From: SZUA-22 sp963751695
Lineage (GTDB): Bacteria; Bacteroidota; Ignavibacteria; Ignavibacteriales; Melioribacteraceae
Length of the DNA stretch: 64,000 nucleotides
Direction: 5' to 3'
Assembly: GCA_963751695.1 (NCBI GenBank)
Contig: CAVVVP010000001.1
Span: 186,001-250,000 of the forward strand
The notes under the pieces are model-generated. The model searched no databases, was not told the DNA's origin, and saw only the letters and a program-made list of their open reading frames with translations. Each line of letters starts with the position of its first letter. The stretch's first letter is position 1. This document shows, in pieces, positions 37,655 to 47,036 of this stretch. Both the position numbers and the translations under genes were made by a program.

Positions 37655-40500
37655 AGGATGATTTCAAATTGACAAATAATATCTACTACAAATTGTATCA
37701 TGAGTTTCTTGACAAAATTCCAGAAGATAGAGTTTTCAATGACGAATTAAATCGATTGGCTTATGGGACAGATGCTAGTTTTTACAGGCTATTACCCAAA
37801 ATTGTTGTTAAAGTAGTAAATTCAGAAGAAATTCAATTTATTCTCTCCATTTGTAGTGAAAAGAATATTCCCGTCACATTTCGTGCTGCTGGCACAAGTT
37901 TGTCTGGACAGTCAATAAGTGATTCTGTTCTAATCGTTATCGACAGAAGTTGGAGAGGGCATTCGATTTCTGATGATCAAAGTTATATTTCACTTGAGCC
38001 CTCTGTGATCGGTAGCTTTGCAAATGTCTATTTAAAACCCTTCAATAAAAAGATTGGACCCGATCCAGCTTCAATTAATGCTGCCATGATTGGAGGAATT
38101 GCAGCTAACAATGCTAGTGGAATGTGCTGCGGAACAGCGCAAAATAGTTACAATACCTTAAAGAGCATGAAAATAATTTTCGTAGATGGATCATTCTTGG
38201 ATACTGCTGATGAAGAATCTGTTTCTGCTTTTAAGGAATCTCATAAGGCACTTATCAGTGAAATTATAAAGCTTCATGATGAGATAAATTCAAATCAAGA
38301 TCTTTCTGATCTTATCCGAAAAAAATATAAAATGAAAAACACAACAGGGTATAGTCTGAATTCCCTCGTTGATTTTTCCGATCCAATTGAAATTATTCAA
38401 CATTTAATGATAGGCTCTGAAGGTACACTCGGATTTATTGCTGAGGTCACATATAAAACAGTTGACGAATTGCAAAATAAGGCTAGTGCTCTAATCCTTT
38501 TTCAAAATATTGAAGATGCGTGTAAGGCTGTTTTTACACTCAAGAAACAACCGGTCGATGCGGTTGAGATAATGGATAGAGCATCACTGAGATCAGTAGA
38601 AAATAAATCGGGAATGCCTGACTACTTAAAGACTCTTGATGAATCTGTCACAGCTCTTCTAATTGAAACATCAGCAAAAGAGAAAAAAGGTTTACAAAAG
38701 AATATTGAAATGATTTCTTCAAGTTTGGAGAATTATAATCTTGTTTTACCAATCGAATTCACTGATGATCCATCTGAATACTCGAAACTGTGGAATATTA
38801 GAAAAGGTCTCTTTCCTTCAGTCGGAGCTATGAGAAAGACTGGAACAACTTGCATTATTGAAGATGTCGCTTTTCCTCTGGATAAATTGGCCGATGCTGC
38901 AATTGAACTTCAAGCTTTGTTTTTTAAGTATAGATACAAAGAAGCAATAATTTTCGGTCACTCTCTAGAGGGAAATCTTCATTTCGTATTCAATCAAGAT
39001 TTTAGTGAGGAAAAGGAAGTTCAGAGATATAAAAACTTTATGGATGAAGTTATTAAGATGACTTCTGGTAAGTACAAAGGATCCTTAAAAGCTGAACATG
39101 GAACAGGAAGAAATATGGCTCCATTCGTTAAATATGAGTGGGGTGAAAAAGCCTACACCATTATGGAGAAGATTAAAAATATTTTCGATCCAGATAAGAT
39201 TCTAAATCCTGGTGTGATCTTAAATAATGACCCCAATATTCATATCAAAAATTTAAAACCACTCCCGGCTAGTAGAGAAATAGTTGACAAATGTATTGAA
39301 TGCGGGTTCTGTGAGAATGACTGTCCCTCACGAGATCTAACATTGACCCCAAGACAAAGAATCACAGTCTTTAGAGAGATCAGTAGACTTACAGCCTCGA
39401 ATCATGAACCGGCAAGAAGAAATGAATTGATTGATTCATTTAATTATTATGGAGAAGAGACTTGTGCAACAGATGGGCTCTGTTCAATTGCGTGTCCTGT
39501 CGATATTGATACTGGAAAACTGATCAAAGAACTAAGAACCGAAGATATTTCTAAAACAGAAATGGCCATAGCAAACATTCTCGCAAATAGGATGTCAGTT
39601 CTTAGTTCACTAATGAGACATAGTTTGAATCTACTTTATCATGGGCACCGACTTGTTGGATCAAATATTTTTGAAAATACAGCTAAATTGAAAAAATCTT
39701 TTTTTGGGAAACATTTCCCATATGTCGATCGATGGATACCAAAAGGGGCTGATAAACTAATTCAAAAATCCCAAATGAAATCCGAAATGCCAAAAATTGT
39801 CTATTTCCCGAGTTGTATTAGTAGAACAATGGGAAATCCGAAGGATTCAATTAATCAAGATTCGTTATCTACCGTTACACAAAGACTTTTAACTAAAGCA
39901 GGATATGAGATTATCTACCCAAATAACATGGAAAATCTCTGTTGTGGAATACCTTGGTTGAGCAAAGGATTCAACGAAACTGGAAATATGAAAAGTAATG
40001 AACTGATTGATGAACTTATTTCTGCTTCTGAATATGGGAAATATCCAGTTCTATTTGATACATCCCCATGTGTGCAGACAACAAAAAATCATTTGGAATC
40101 TCTAAAAGGAAATGACCTCAAGATATTCGAACCTGTTGAATTCATTTGCGAATATTTACTAGACGTATTAGATATTCAACAGCAAAAAAAGACAATTACT
40201 GTCCATGTTACATGCAGTTCAACAAAAATGGGACTTACTGATAAGTTCATCCAAGCTGCTGAAACTTGTGCTACAAATGTGATTATTCCCGAAAATGTGA
40301 CTTGCTGCGGATTTGCCGGTGATAGAGGGTTTAATTTCCCAGAGTTAAACGTATCTGCTTTAAAGGATCTAAAAGAACAAATTCCAAATGATTGTAAGGA
40401 AGGTTATTCAAATAGTAAGACATGTGAAATCGGACTATCTTCAAATAGTGGAATAGAATACCGCTCGATTCTTTACTTGCTTGATGAAGCAACAAATTGA
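37642..40500 (+). CDS. FAD-linked oxidase with Fe-S and CCG domains (D-2-hydroxyacid dehydrogenase type)
   Basis: 952 residues combining three modules. Residues 1-250 form an FAD-binding type 4 domain (TFRAAGTSLSGQS, and GGIAANNASGMCCGT around the flavin). Residues 260-525 form the FAD-oxidase C domain, with HGTGRNMAP. The C-terminal third has two ferredoxin-like Cys clusters (CIECGFCENDCP and CATDGLCSIACP) followed by CCG-type cysteine motifs (NLCCGIPW, TCCGFAGD). This is the Dld/GlpC-type fusion that oxidises D-lactate or another D-2-hydroxyacid and passes electrons to the quinone pool. It overlaps the pepP gene by 13 bases. The actual substrate is not decided by sequence. Confidence 0.88.
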   Translation: MHKIEDDFKLTNNIYYKLYHEFLDKIPEDRVFNDELNRLAYGTDASFYRLLPKIVVKVVNSEEIQFILSICSEKNIPVTFRAAGTSLSGQSISDSVLIVIDRSWRGHSISDDQSYISLEPSVIGSFANVYLKPFNKKIGPDPASINAAMIGGIAANNASGMCCGTAQNSYNTLKSMKIIFVDGSFLDTADEESVSAFKESHKALISEIIKLHDEINSNQDLSDLIRKKYKMKNTTGYSLNSLVDFSDPIEIIQHLMIGSEGTLGFIAEVTYKTVDELQNKASALILFQNIEDACKAVFTLKKQPVDAVEIMDRASLRSVENKSGMPDYLKTLDESVTALLIETSAKEKKGLQKNIEMISSSLENYNLVLPIEFTDDPSEYSKLWNIRKGLFPSVGAMRKTGTTCIIEDVAFPLDKLADAAIELQALFFKYRYKEAIIFGHSLEGNLHFVFNQDFSEEKEVQRYKNFMDEVIKMTSGKYKGSLKAEHGTGRNMAPFVKYEWGEKAYTIMEKIKNIFDPDKILNPGVILNNDPNIHIKNLKPLPASREIVDKCIECGFCENDCPSRDLTLTPRQRITVFREISRLTASNHEPARRNELIDSFNYYGEETCATDGLCSIACPVDIDTGKLIKELRTEDISKTEMAIANILANRMSVLSSLMRHSLNLLYHGHRLVGSNIFENTAKLKKSFFGKHFPYVDRWIPKGADKLIQKSQMKSEMPKIVYFPSCISRTMGNPKDSINQDSLSTVTQRLLTKAGYEIIYPNNMENLCCGIPWLSKGFNETGNMKSNELIDELISASEYGKYPVLFDTSPCVQTTKNHLESLKGNDLKIFEPVEFICEYLLDVLDIQQQKKTITVHVTCSSTKMGLTDKFIQAAETCATNVIIPENVTCCGFAGDRGFNFPELNVSALKDLKEQIPNDCKEGYSNSKTCEIGLSSNSGIEYRSILYLLDEATN

Positions 40501-40603
40501 GATGAATTAATTACCTCAGAAAGCTAGTTTTATTTCAAATTATTTATAACGAAATTGCACAAGTTTAATTTGGTAAAAATGTCTACTCAAATACTGGTTC
40601 TCA

Positions 40604-41646
40604 ATGAAGAAAAGAATTCTTTATTTTATACTCATTTCAATAACTTCCACACTCATTTTAACTGCTCAAAAAGAAAAATCTGAATCAAAAGGGAAATTCC
40701 ACGGGTATATGGTCGGTGATTACTACTATAATGTTGATCAACATAATCAAGATTTAAAGGAAAAAATGGATTCTGGTTTAGAAGAATATACTTCACTTAT
40801 GATTATACTTTCAATGAGAGTTTCTCTTCAAGAATTCGACTCGAAATGAGCGATAATGGAAATTACATATCCGAATCAACATTGGTTCCTTTTGTAAAGG
40901 ACGCCTACCTTTCATATAAATTTGGAAAGCAGAAAGCAGTATTTGGAATTTCTCCACCACCAACATTTGATCTTATTGAAAAATTTTGGGGATATAGGTC
41001 TGTAGAAAAAACAGCTCTAGACCAGCAAAGGATGGCAAGTTCAAGAGATTTTGGACTTTCAATAAAAGGTCAAGTTGACAAAAATGGTGTTGTTAAGTAC
41101 CATGCAATGATTGGGAATGGATCTGGTAATAAACAAGAGATCGATAAAGGTAAGGCCATAATGGGATCATTAAGTTTTTGGCCTACGAAGGAGATCGCCA
41201 TAGAACTCTATGGAGATATGGCTCAGAGAGATAACAAAGCTGATACATATATTTCTCAAGTTTTTGCTGGGTATAAATCTGAAAAATTTCATGGTGGTCT
41301 TCAATATTCTCATCAAAACTTAGTATCCATTGATGATAAAAATATTACTTATAAAATGAATGTCCTATCGGCATTTCTTTCTGGAAATATTCTACAAAAT
41401 GTAAAACTGATTGGAAGAGTTGATAGAATATTTAATCCGAATCTTGAAGGTGATAAAGTTGCTTATACTCCGTTCGATACTTCAGCTAGTTTTACAGAAA
41501 TAATTGTCGGTGCCGATTTTGAAGTATCTGAGAATATCTATTTAATTCCAAATATGGCCATTGTTCTTTATGATGAGAATGATGCTGGCATAAAACCTGT
41601 AAATGATATTTATGCAAGATTGACATTCTATTGGGTTTTTAATTAA
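40604..41646 (+). CDS. Porin-like outer-membrane protein, frameshifted
   Basis: The signal peptide frame (residues 1-22, ending LTAQ) is followed by a short segment and then runs into a wrong frame after the A6 run at 40761-40766. Restoring one A gives GFWFRRIYFTYDYTFNE-type strands that join to the frame starting at 40846, for about 347 residues. The protein then continues as a beta-barrel with YLSYKFGKQKAVFGI and a final YWVF. The domain pattern matches porins of the FCB group that carry a conserved IYFTYD-like strand. It probably forms an outer-membrane channel; the solute is unknown. It precedes the deacetylase-like T9SS gene by two bases. Confidence 0.72.
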
Positions 41647-41648
41647 AA

Positions 41649-44372
41649 TTGAAAAAATTATTATTCATCTTCCTAATGATCTTTTTAGGATCATTAAATT
41701 TTCATTATGCCGGTGGAATAGTATATCTGGTGCTTGGGTCAGATACAGCAATTTGGTCTGGAATGAGTACAAATAGATATAATAATTTTTACGATGTTGG
41801 TCTTTATACAAATCCTTCAAGAAATGCATATGCAGTCATGGACCCTTTATTTCGTTCACAATTTCTAGACTCGTATGGGAATCCACTCAAGATGACCTGG
41901 TGGATGATGGCTGGAAATATATTTCGGTACGCATCAAATACTAATGTTCCTTTTCCGAATATCATGACACTGTACCTAATGAAAAAGTATCATGGTGAGA
42001 ATTTAATCTTAAATGGGGATGAACTTACACTTCATTATCATACTTTTTTTTGGAGTGATTATGATGGTGATGGAGAGTATTTCTGGAATCAATCAAAGAC
42101 ATTTAATGAAAGTAAAGAAGATTTTAAATTTACGCTGGCTCAATTTCTATTGGAGGAGGAAGTCTTCCCCGTTTCATTTAGAAGTGGCTGGCACTATATG
42201 GATAATGATTGGCAGCATTATTTGGATCAATTTGTTTTACCTTATTCATTGCATAATGATTATCCTCATAAAAGACTTTTGGACGAAGAACCAATCGATA
42301 ACATCTTTGATTGGTCAAAAGCCCCTCCAACATGGATACCTTATAATCCCTCTTACGCAAATTACCAAATTCCAGGAGATGGTAAATCTTGGAATGTAAG
42401 ATCAGCAAGTTTTCAAAGAACAATTGCAATAAATTTGATAGACTCTATTTTTGCTGCTGCTCAAGATGGTACAGACCAAGTCGCTTGTATATGGGCTCAT
42501 CTTCCCGAATCAGATTTCTTATATAATATTGAAAAGATTGATAGTCTTGTCCAATCAGCAAATAGTAAATATGAAGATGTAACATTTAAGTATTGTACGG
42601 CAGTAGAAGCGATGCAACTGTGGCAAGAATCAGAAGATCAATCCCCTCCTATTATTACATTAACTGAAAATGAAGAGAGTGATGAGATATCATTTAACAT
42701 TCAAACTGATGAAAATATTTTTCAGTCCAGACCTTTCATTGCGGTAAAAAACATCTATAACGATTTTAGAGTTGCAGACGCGATAAAGGTTGGAACTAAT
42801 AATTGGAGGACCTCAGAATCATTTGTTAAAAGCGAGATTGTAAAAGTAGGCGTAACAGTCACAGATGATCTTGGTAATCAAGCAATGGAATTTATAGAGT
42901 ATTTACCAAATGATGTCTACATTGATAATTCCGATCAGTATTTCTCAGAACTTAAAGGAAACTGGATTTTATCTTCAAAGAATTCATGGGGAACTGATTC
43001 AAAAGTTGCTAAGTTGTCAATTAATGAAACGGTCTCAGCGAGTTGGAAATATCCAATACCTAAGACGAGCCATTATAATATCTTTAATCAAATACCAGAA
43101 ATTGAAAATCATGCTGAAATATTTCAATTTATTGTCTCAGTAAATGGAGAGAATCACGATACAGTTTATATTAAAAAAGGATTGGAACCATATCATTGGA
43201 GCTATCTTGCGACACAATCTTTAGATGAAGGAGATAATATTGAGATTACTCTCTTTGCAAATGGAGATGATCAAACTGGGAAATATCTTTGCGCAGATGT
43301 TATTAAGTTATCAGCATTGGTCAAAGATAGAGAAATAAAAATTCTGAACAACAAAATAAACTTGAACAATGTTGTTATAAATCAAACAATTGATTACAAT
43401 TTATCCGTCTCAAATTTAGGACTTAATGAATTAAAAATATTTAGTGTTCATTCTCTTAATGGTTCATTGATTTCAGATTTTAGCTATCCAATAAGTATCC
43501 CCAAAATGAGTGCTGTTGACCTCTCATTAGTATTTTTATTTGATGAGCTTGGACCTCATGCTGACAGCTTAATTATATTGAGTGACGATCCCAAAAATTC
43601 TCAAATAATGATTCCTGTATTTTCGGATGTGGCTAATTACTTTTTATTAGTCGATAATGAAGATTCAATTAATTACTCTGAGTTTGGTGAATGGCAAACC
43701 AGTGTTGCTACATCAAATGGTACTTCAAGCCGTTATGCTTGGTTAAACTCCTCTCCTCTCTCTTCAGCATCTTTCGAAACAAATCTGAAAGAAGGAGGTT
43801 TATATGATATTCAATTTATTGTCCCGAAAACAGTTAACGCTTCGAATAAAGCTTTTTATGAGCTTAGCATTGAAAATCTGATTGTTGATTCTCTACTTAT
43901 TAACCAGAATGAGGGGAGCGGTAACTGGATATCTATTGGGAAATATTTTCTTCCTTCTGATAACAGAATAAAAGTTAGAGTGATTGACAGCGGTGAAAGT
44001 ACTGAAGGTCAAGTTCTTCGTGCTGATGCGATAAAATTTCAATTAATTGAGAAGTTGCTAAATGCAGAATCAGGAAATAGTGAATTGACCATAAAGGAAT
44101 ATGCACTTGAGCAGAATTATCCGAATCCATTTAACCCAACCACAACTATTCAATTTCAAATTCCAAAATCTGAACACGTAAAAATAATCTTATATAATCT
44201 TCTAGGGGAGAAGATAAGAACTTTAGTTGATGTGAGCTTAAATGCTGGATATCACTCTACCACATGGGATGGATTGAAGGAGGATGGATCAAACGTCTCT
44301 ACAGGTCCTTATTTTTATAGAATAACTGCAGGTAGTTTTAATGAATCCAAAAAAATGATCTATTTAAGATAG
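41649..44372 (+). CDS. T9SS-exported protein with deacetylase-like N-terminus and golvesin-like domains
   Basis: 907 residues. The start is a TTG two bases after the porin gene. After a signal peptide (about 1-21), residues 22-330 carry motifs that recall polysaccharide deacetylase/glycoside hydrolase folds: ELTLHYHTFFWSDYDGDG near residue 124, FRSGWHYMDNDW near 177, and a SWNVRSASF segment near 248. Two golvesin-type carbohydrate-binding-like domains follow (about 420-560 and 665-805, each ending in CADVIKL or RADAIKF). A T9SS sorting domain (NYPNPFNPTTTIQF) ends the protein. It is exported and may act on a surface glycan. The catalytic assignment is by eye and not certain. Confidence 0.72.
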   Translation: MKKLLFIFLMIFLGSLNFHYAGGIVYLVLGSDTAIWSGMSTNRYNNFYDVGLYTNPSRNAYAVMDPLFRSQFLDSYGNPLKMTWWMMAGNIFRYASNTNVPFPNIMTLYLMKKYHGENLILNGDELTLHYHTFFWSDYDGDGEYFWNQSKTFNESKEDFKFTLAQFLLEEEVFPVSFRSGWHYMDNDWQHYLDQFVLPYSLHNDYPHKRLLDEEPIDNIFDWSKAPPTWIPYNPSYANYQIPGDGKSWNVRSASFQRTIAINLIDSIFAAAQDGTDQVACIWAHLPESDFLYNIEKIDSLVQSANSKYEDVTFKYCTAVEAMQLWQESEDQSPPIITLTENEESDEISFNIQTDENIFQSRPFIAVKNIYNDFRVADAIKVGTNNWRTSESFVKSEIVKVGVTVTDDLGNQAMEFIEYLPNDVYIDNSDQYFSELKGNWILSSKNSWGTDSKVAKLSINETVSASWKYPIPKTSHYNIFNQIPEIENHAEIFQFIVSVNGENHDTVYIKKGLEPYHWSYLATQSLDEGDNIEITLFANGDDQTGKYLCADVIKLSALVKDREIKILNNKINLNNVVINQTIDYNLSVSNLGLNELKIFSVHSLNGSLISDFSYPISIPKMSAVDLSLVFLFDELGPHADSLIILSDDPKNSQIMIPVFSDVANYFLLVDNEDSINYSEFGEWQTSVATSNGTSSRYAWLNSSPLSSASFETNLKEGGLYDIQFIVPKTVNASNKAFYELSIENLIVDSLLINQNEGSGNWISIGKYFLPSDNRIKVRVIDSGESTEGQVLRADAIKFQLIEKLLNAESGNSELTIKEYALEQNYPNPFNPTTTIQFQIPKSEHVKIILYNLLGEKIRTLVDVSLNAGYHSTTWDGLKEDGSNVSTGPYFYRITAGSFNESKKMIYLR

Positions 44373-44378
44373 TTGCCT

Positions 44379-44837
44379 TTAAGCTTGAACCGTATCAGAA
44401 AAAACCGACTCTTCAAACATATTTTCCCCCATTAAATTTCTAATTGATAGGCCATTCAAAACATCATCTACTGAATTTTGCACCAGTATCCAAAGGGACC
44501 TGATTGAACAATCCGTTGTTACTGTACAAATACTATCCCCTTTTGAAAAGGTTTTACAGAAATCATCATCATATAATTTACCACCAAGAACATTTAAAAC
44601 GTCACCAATATTAATTTTTTCAGGAGGACGCGAAAGAGTATATCCACCTAGATGTCCTCTTTCGCTGTAAAGAAATCCACCCAAACGTAGTGCTCTTAAT
44701 ATTTTTGCAGCTGTGTGCTCCGTTATACCTTCTCCCCTGCTAATCTCTGGAATTGTTAGCGATTTACCCATTTCGTGAAAACGGGCTATTCGCAGAAGAC
44801 AACGTAAACCATATTCCTCTTGTGCACTAAACTTCAT
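44379..44837 (-). CDS. Rrf2-family transcriptional regulator (IscR/SufR-like)
   Basis: 152 residues. An N-terminal winged helix-turn-helix (MKFSAQEEYGLRCLLRIA, then HTAAKILRALR) is followed by three cysteines (in DFCKTF, SICTV and TDCSI, about residues 92-110), which can bind an Fe-S cluster as in IscR and RsrR. It is the last gene of the leftward suf operon, so it probably represses that operon according to Fe-S status. It starts three bases after the bacilliredoxin stop. Confidence 0.88.
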   Translation of the reverse strand: MKFSAQEEYGLRCLLRIARFHEMGKSLTIPEISRGEGITEHTAAKILRALRLGGFLYSERGHLGGYTLSRPPEKINIGDVLNVLGGKLYDDDFCKTFSKGDSICTVTTDCSIRSLWILVQNSVDDVLNGLSIRNLMGENMFEESVFSDTVQA

Positions 44838-44839
44838 TA

Positions 44840-45376
44840 TTAGTTTTGATTTAATGGAATTTTAGATCCACAAGATATGGAGTGAACAAGCCGATCATAT
44901 TGTTCTGGAGAAATTGCAGGACCTTCTTTTCCATCAATTTTTTCAAATTGTGCAATTAAAATCTGTGCTATCTCTTCTGGAGATTTACCAACTATTTCAT
45001 GTCTTCCCATGTGGTAAATAGTTTCACCATTCTTTACAATAGCCATTGCGGGTGATGATGGTTGATATTTTGACAAGTAATTAGCTCGTATAAAATCAAC
45101 TGCATCCCTGTCATTACCGGCAAATGATGTGTAAAATTTATTTGGGATTTTGTTATGCTGCAATGCAAGAGTAACACCTGGTCGCGCACTGCCAGCAGAA
45201 CAACCACAAACGGAGTTGATGAAAATCAATTTAGTTTCATTATCCGAAGCCGATAATGCTTCGTCAGCTGCCTGTGGATTTTGTAATTCTTCAAATCCCA
45301 CGTATAAAAGCTCATCTCTCATTGGCTGGACAGCTTCTGGATCGTAAATCGGTGGTTTCAAATTTATATCGTACAT
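44840..45376 (-). CDS. Bacilliredoxin, BrxA/BrxB family
   Basis: 178 residues, a thioredoxin-fold protein of the YphP/YqiW type, somewhat longer than the Firmicutes members (about 145). The active site is the CGC motif in NSVCGCSAGSARPG near residue 53. A further Cys lies near the C-terminus in SISCGSK. BrxA/B proteins remove bacillithiol from oxidised proteins in organisms that use this thiol or its methylated form. Here it sits between the SufT-like gene and the Rrf2 gene, within a suf operon, which ties it to Fe-S or cysteine redox chemistry. Confidence 0.87.
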   Translation of the reverse strand: MYDINLKPPIYDPEAVQPMRDELLYVGFEELQNPQAADEALSASDNETKLIFINSVCGCSAGSARPGVTLALQHNKIPNKFYTSFAGNDRDAVDFIRANYLSKYQPSSPAMAIVKNGETIYHMGRHEIVGKSPEEIAQILIAQFEKIDGKEGPAISPEQYDRLVHSISCGSKIPLNQN

Positions 45377-45429
45377 CTTGTTTCCTTTCTTTAAGATTTT
45401 TTAAAAAGTCTTAGCGTTACTAAAAAAAT

Positions 45430-45750
45430 TTACAGCATCCCTAATTGCAGTTTAGCTTCTTCGCTCATCATCTCCATATTCCAAGGCGGGTCCCAAACAA
45501 GGTCTAAGAATACTTCATTTAATCCATGAATACCTTTTATTCTTTCTCGCACTTCTCCAGGAAGGCTTTCAGCAACAGGACATGCTGGTGTTGTCAGAGT
45601 CATCTCAACAATTGCATTGAAGCTTTCAGTTACTTCAACCTTATAAATCATTCCAAGTTCATATATATTTACTGGGATTTCTGGGTCGAATACAGTTTTA
45701 CAAATCTCAATTATTTCATTTCTTAAAAATTCACGGTCTTTCATTATCAT
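45430..45750 (-). CDS. sufT: SufT/MIP18-type (DUF59) Fe-S assembly protein
   Basis: About 106 residues. The MIP18-family core is visible in TVFDPEIPVNIYELGMIY, and a conserved Cys lies in TTPACPVAE near residue 62. SufT-like proteins help maturation of Fe-S proteins. The gene follows sufS by a few bases; ATG codons at 45750 and 45744 are both possible starts, and an upstream TTG at 45753 is less likely. Its place after sufS supports the assignment. Confidence 0.85.
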   Translation of the reverse strand: MIMKDREFLRNEIIEICKTVFDPEIPVNIYELGMIYKVEVTESFNAIVEMTLTTPACPVAESLPGEVRERIKGIHGLNEVFLDLVWDPPWNMEMMSEEAKLQLGML

Positions 45751-45761
45751 CAAATTTATTT

Positions 45762-47036
45762 TTAGTTACTAAACAATTTTATTACTTTGTTAAGAGCATC
45801 AATGAAAACATTGATTTCTTCTACAGTATTATAAAGAGAAAATGAAGCTCTTGCTGTTGCAGGCACATTGAATCTATCCATTATTGGTTGTGTACAATGA
45901 TGACCAGTCCTAATAGCAACTCCATCAGTGTCAATAATAGTTCCAATATCGTATGGATGAATTCCATCAATTACAAAAGAAATAACTGATGCTTTATTTT
46001 TTGCAGTTCCAATAATTCTAAGACCTGGAATTTCCAACATTTTTTCTGTGGCATAATTTAAGAGTACTTTTTCGTGACCTTGTATGTCATTAAAATTCAT
46101 TGTGTTCAAATATTTAATAGCTACACCAAGTCCAATTCCACCAACTATATTAGGAGTTCCTGCTTCAAACTTATGTGGCAGATCATCAAATGTTGTTTTT
46201 TCAAAAGTAACTGTTCTAATCATATCACCCCCACCTTGATACGGCGGAAGTTTATCCAAGTATTCGGTTTTTCCATAGAGAATTCCGATACCGGTTGGAC
46301 CAAATAACTTATGTCCAGAGAAAACAAGGAAATCACAATCCAGATCTTGAACATCAATTTTTTCATGGGCTACTGCCTGAGCAGCATCAATGAGTACTGG
46401 TATTCCAGCAGAATGTGCATAATCAATTATTCCTTTCACAGGATTTATTGTACCCAGAGAATTTGAAGTGTGAACGATAGAAACAAGTTTTGTTTTCTCT
46501 GTTACCAAATTCTTGTATGCTTCAAAATCCAATTCCCCATCATCGTTAATCGGAACTACTTTTAATTCAATATCTTTCCTTTCACAAATTAACTGCCATG
46601 GGACAATATTAGCATGGTGCTCCATATGAGAGATAATAATTTCATCACCATTTTTTAACATGTCAGCTCTACACATTGTATTTGCAATCAGGTTTATTCC
46701 TTCAGTTGTACCTTTTGTAAATATAACTTCTGAGGCTGACATTGAATTTATAAATTCTTTGACTTTCAACCTGGCATTCTCATAAAGCTCAGTAGCAACC
46801 TCACTTAAAAAGTGAAGACCGCGATGAATATTAGCATTTTCATAGGTATAGTAATTCGTCATACTGTCTATAACGATGTTTGGCTTTTGCGTAGTGGCAG
46901 CATTATCAAAATAGACGAGGGGTTTATCATTGACTGTGCGCGCCAGGATTGGGAAATCGTTTCTAATTTTCTCAATGTCAAACGATCTTACTGCTCTTTT
47001 GCTTTCAGCTTCAGTATGAAGTGCTGAAATTTCCAT
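45762..47036 (-). CDS. sufS: Cysteine desulfurase SufS
   Basis: 424 residues, PLP-dependent. It takes sulfur from cysteine as a persulfide for Fe-S cluster assembly. The PLP lysine is in FSGHKLFGPTG near residue 240, and the catalytic Cys is in IRTGHHCTQP near residue 378. It starts directly after sufD ends. No sufE or sufU sulfur-acceptor gene is seen in the operon. Confidence 0.95.
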   Translation of the reverse strand: MEISALHTEAESKRAVRSFDIEKIRNDFPILARTVNDKPLVYFDNAATTQKPNIVIDSMTNYYTYENANIHRGLHFLSEVATELYENARLKVKEFINSMSASEVIFTKGTTEGINLIANTMCRADMLKNGDEIIISHMEHHANIVPWQLICERKDIELKVVPINDDGELDFEAYKNLVTEKTKLVSIVHTSNSLGTINPVKGIIDYAHSAGIPVLIDAAQAVAHEKIDVQDLDCDFLVFSGHKLFGPTGIGILYGKTEYLDKLPPYQGGGDMIRTVTFEKTTFDDLPHKFEAGTPNIVGGIGLGVAIKYLNTMNFNDIQGHEKVLLNYATEKMLEIPGLRIIGTAKNKASVISFVIDGIHPYDIGTIIDTDGVAIRTGHHCTQPIMDRFNVPATARASFSLYNTVEEINVFIDALNKVIKLFSN

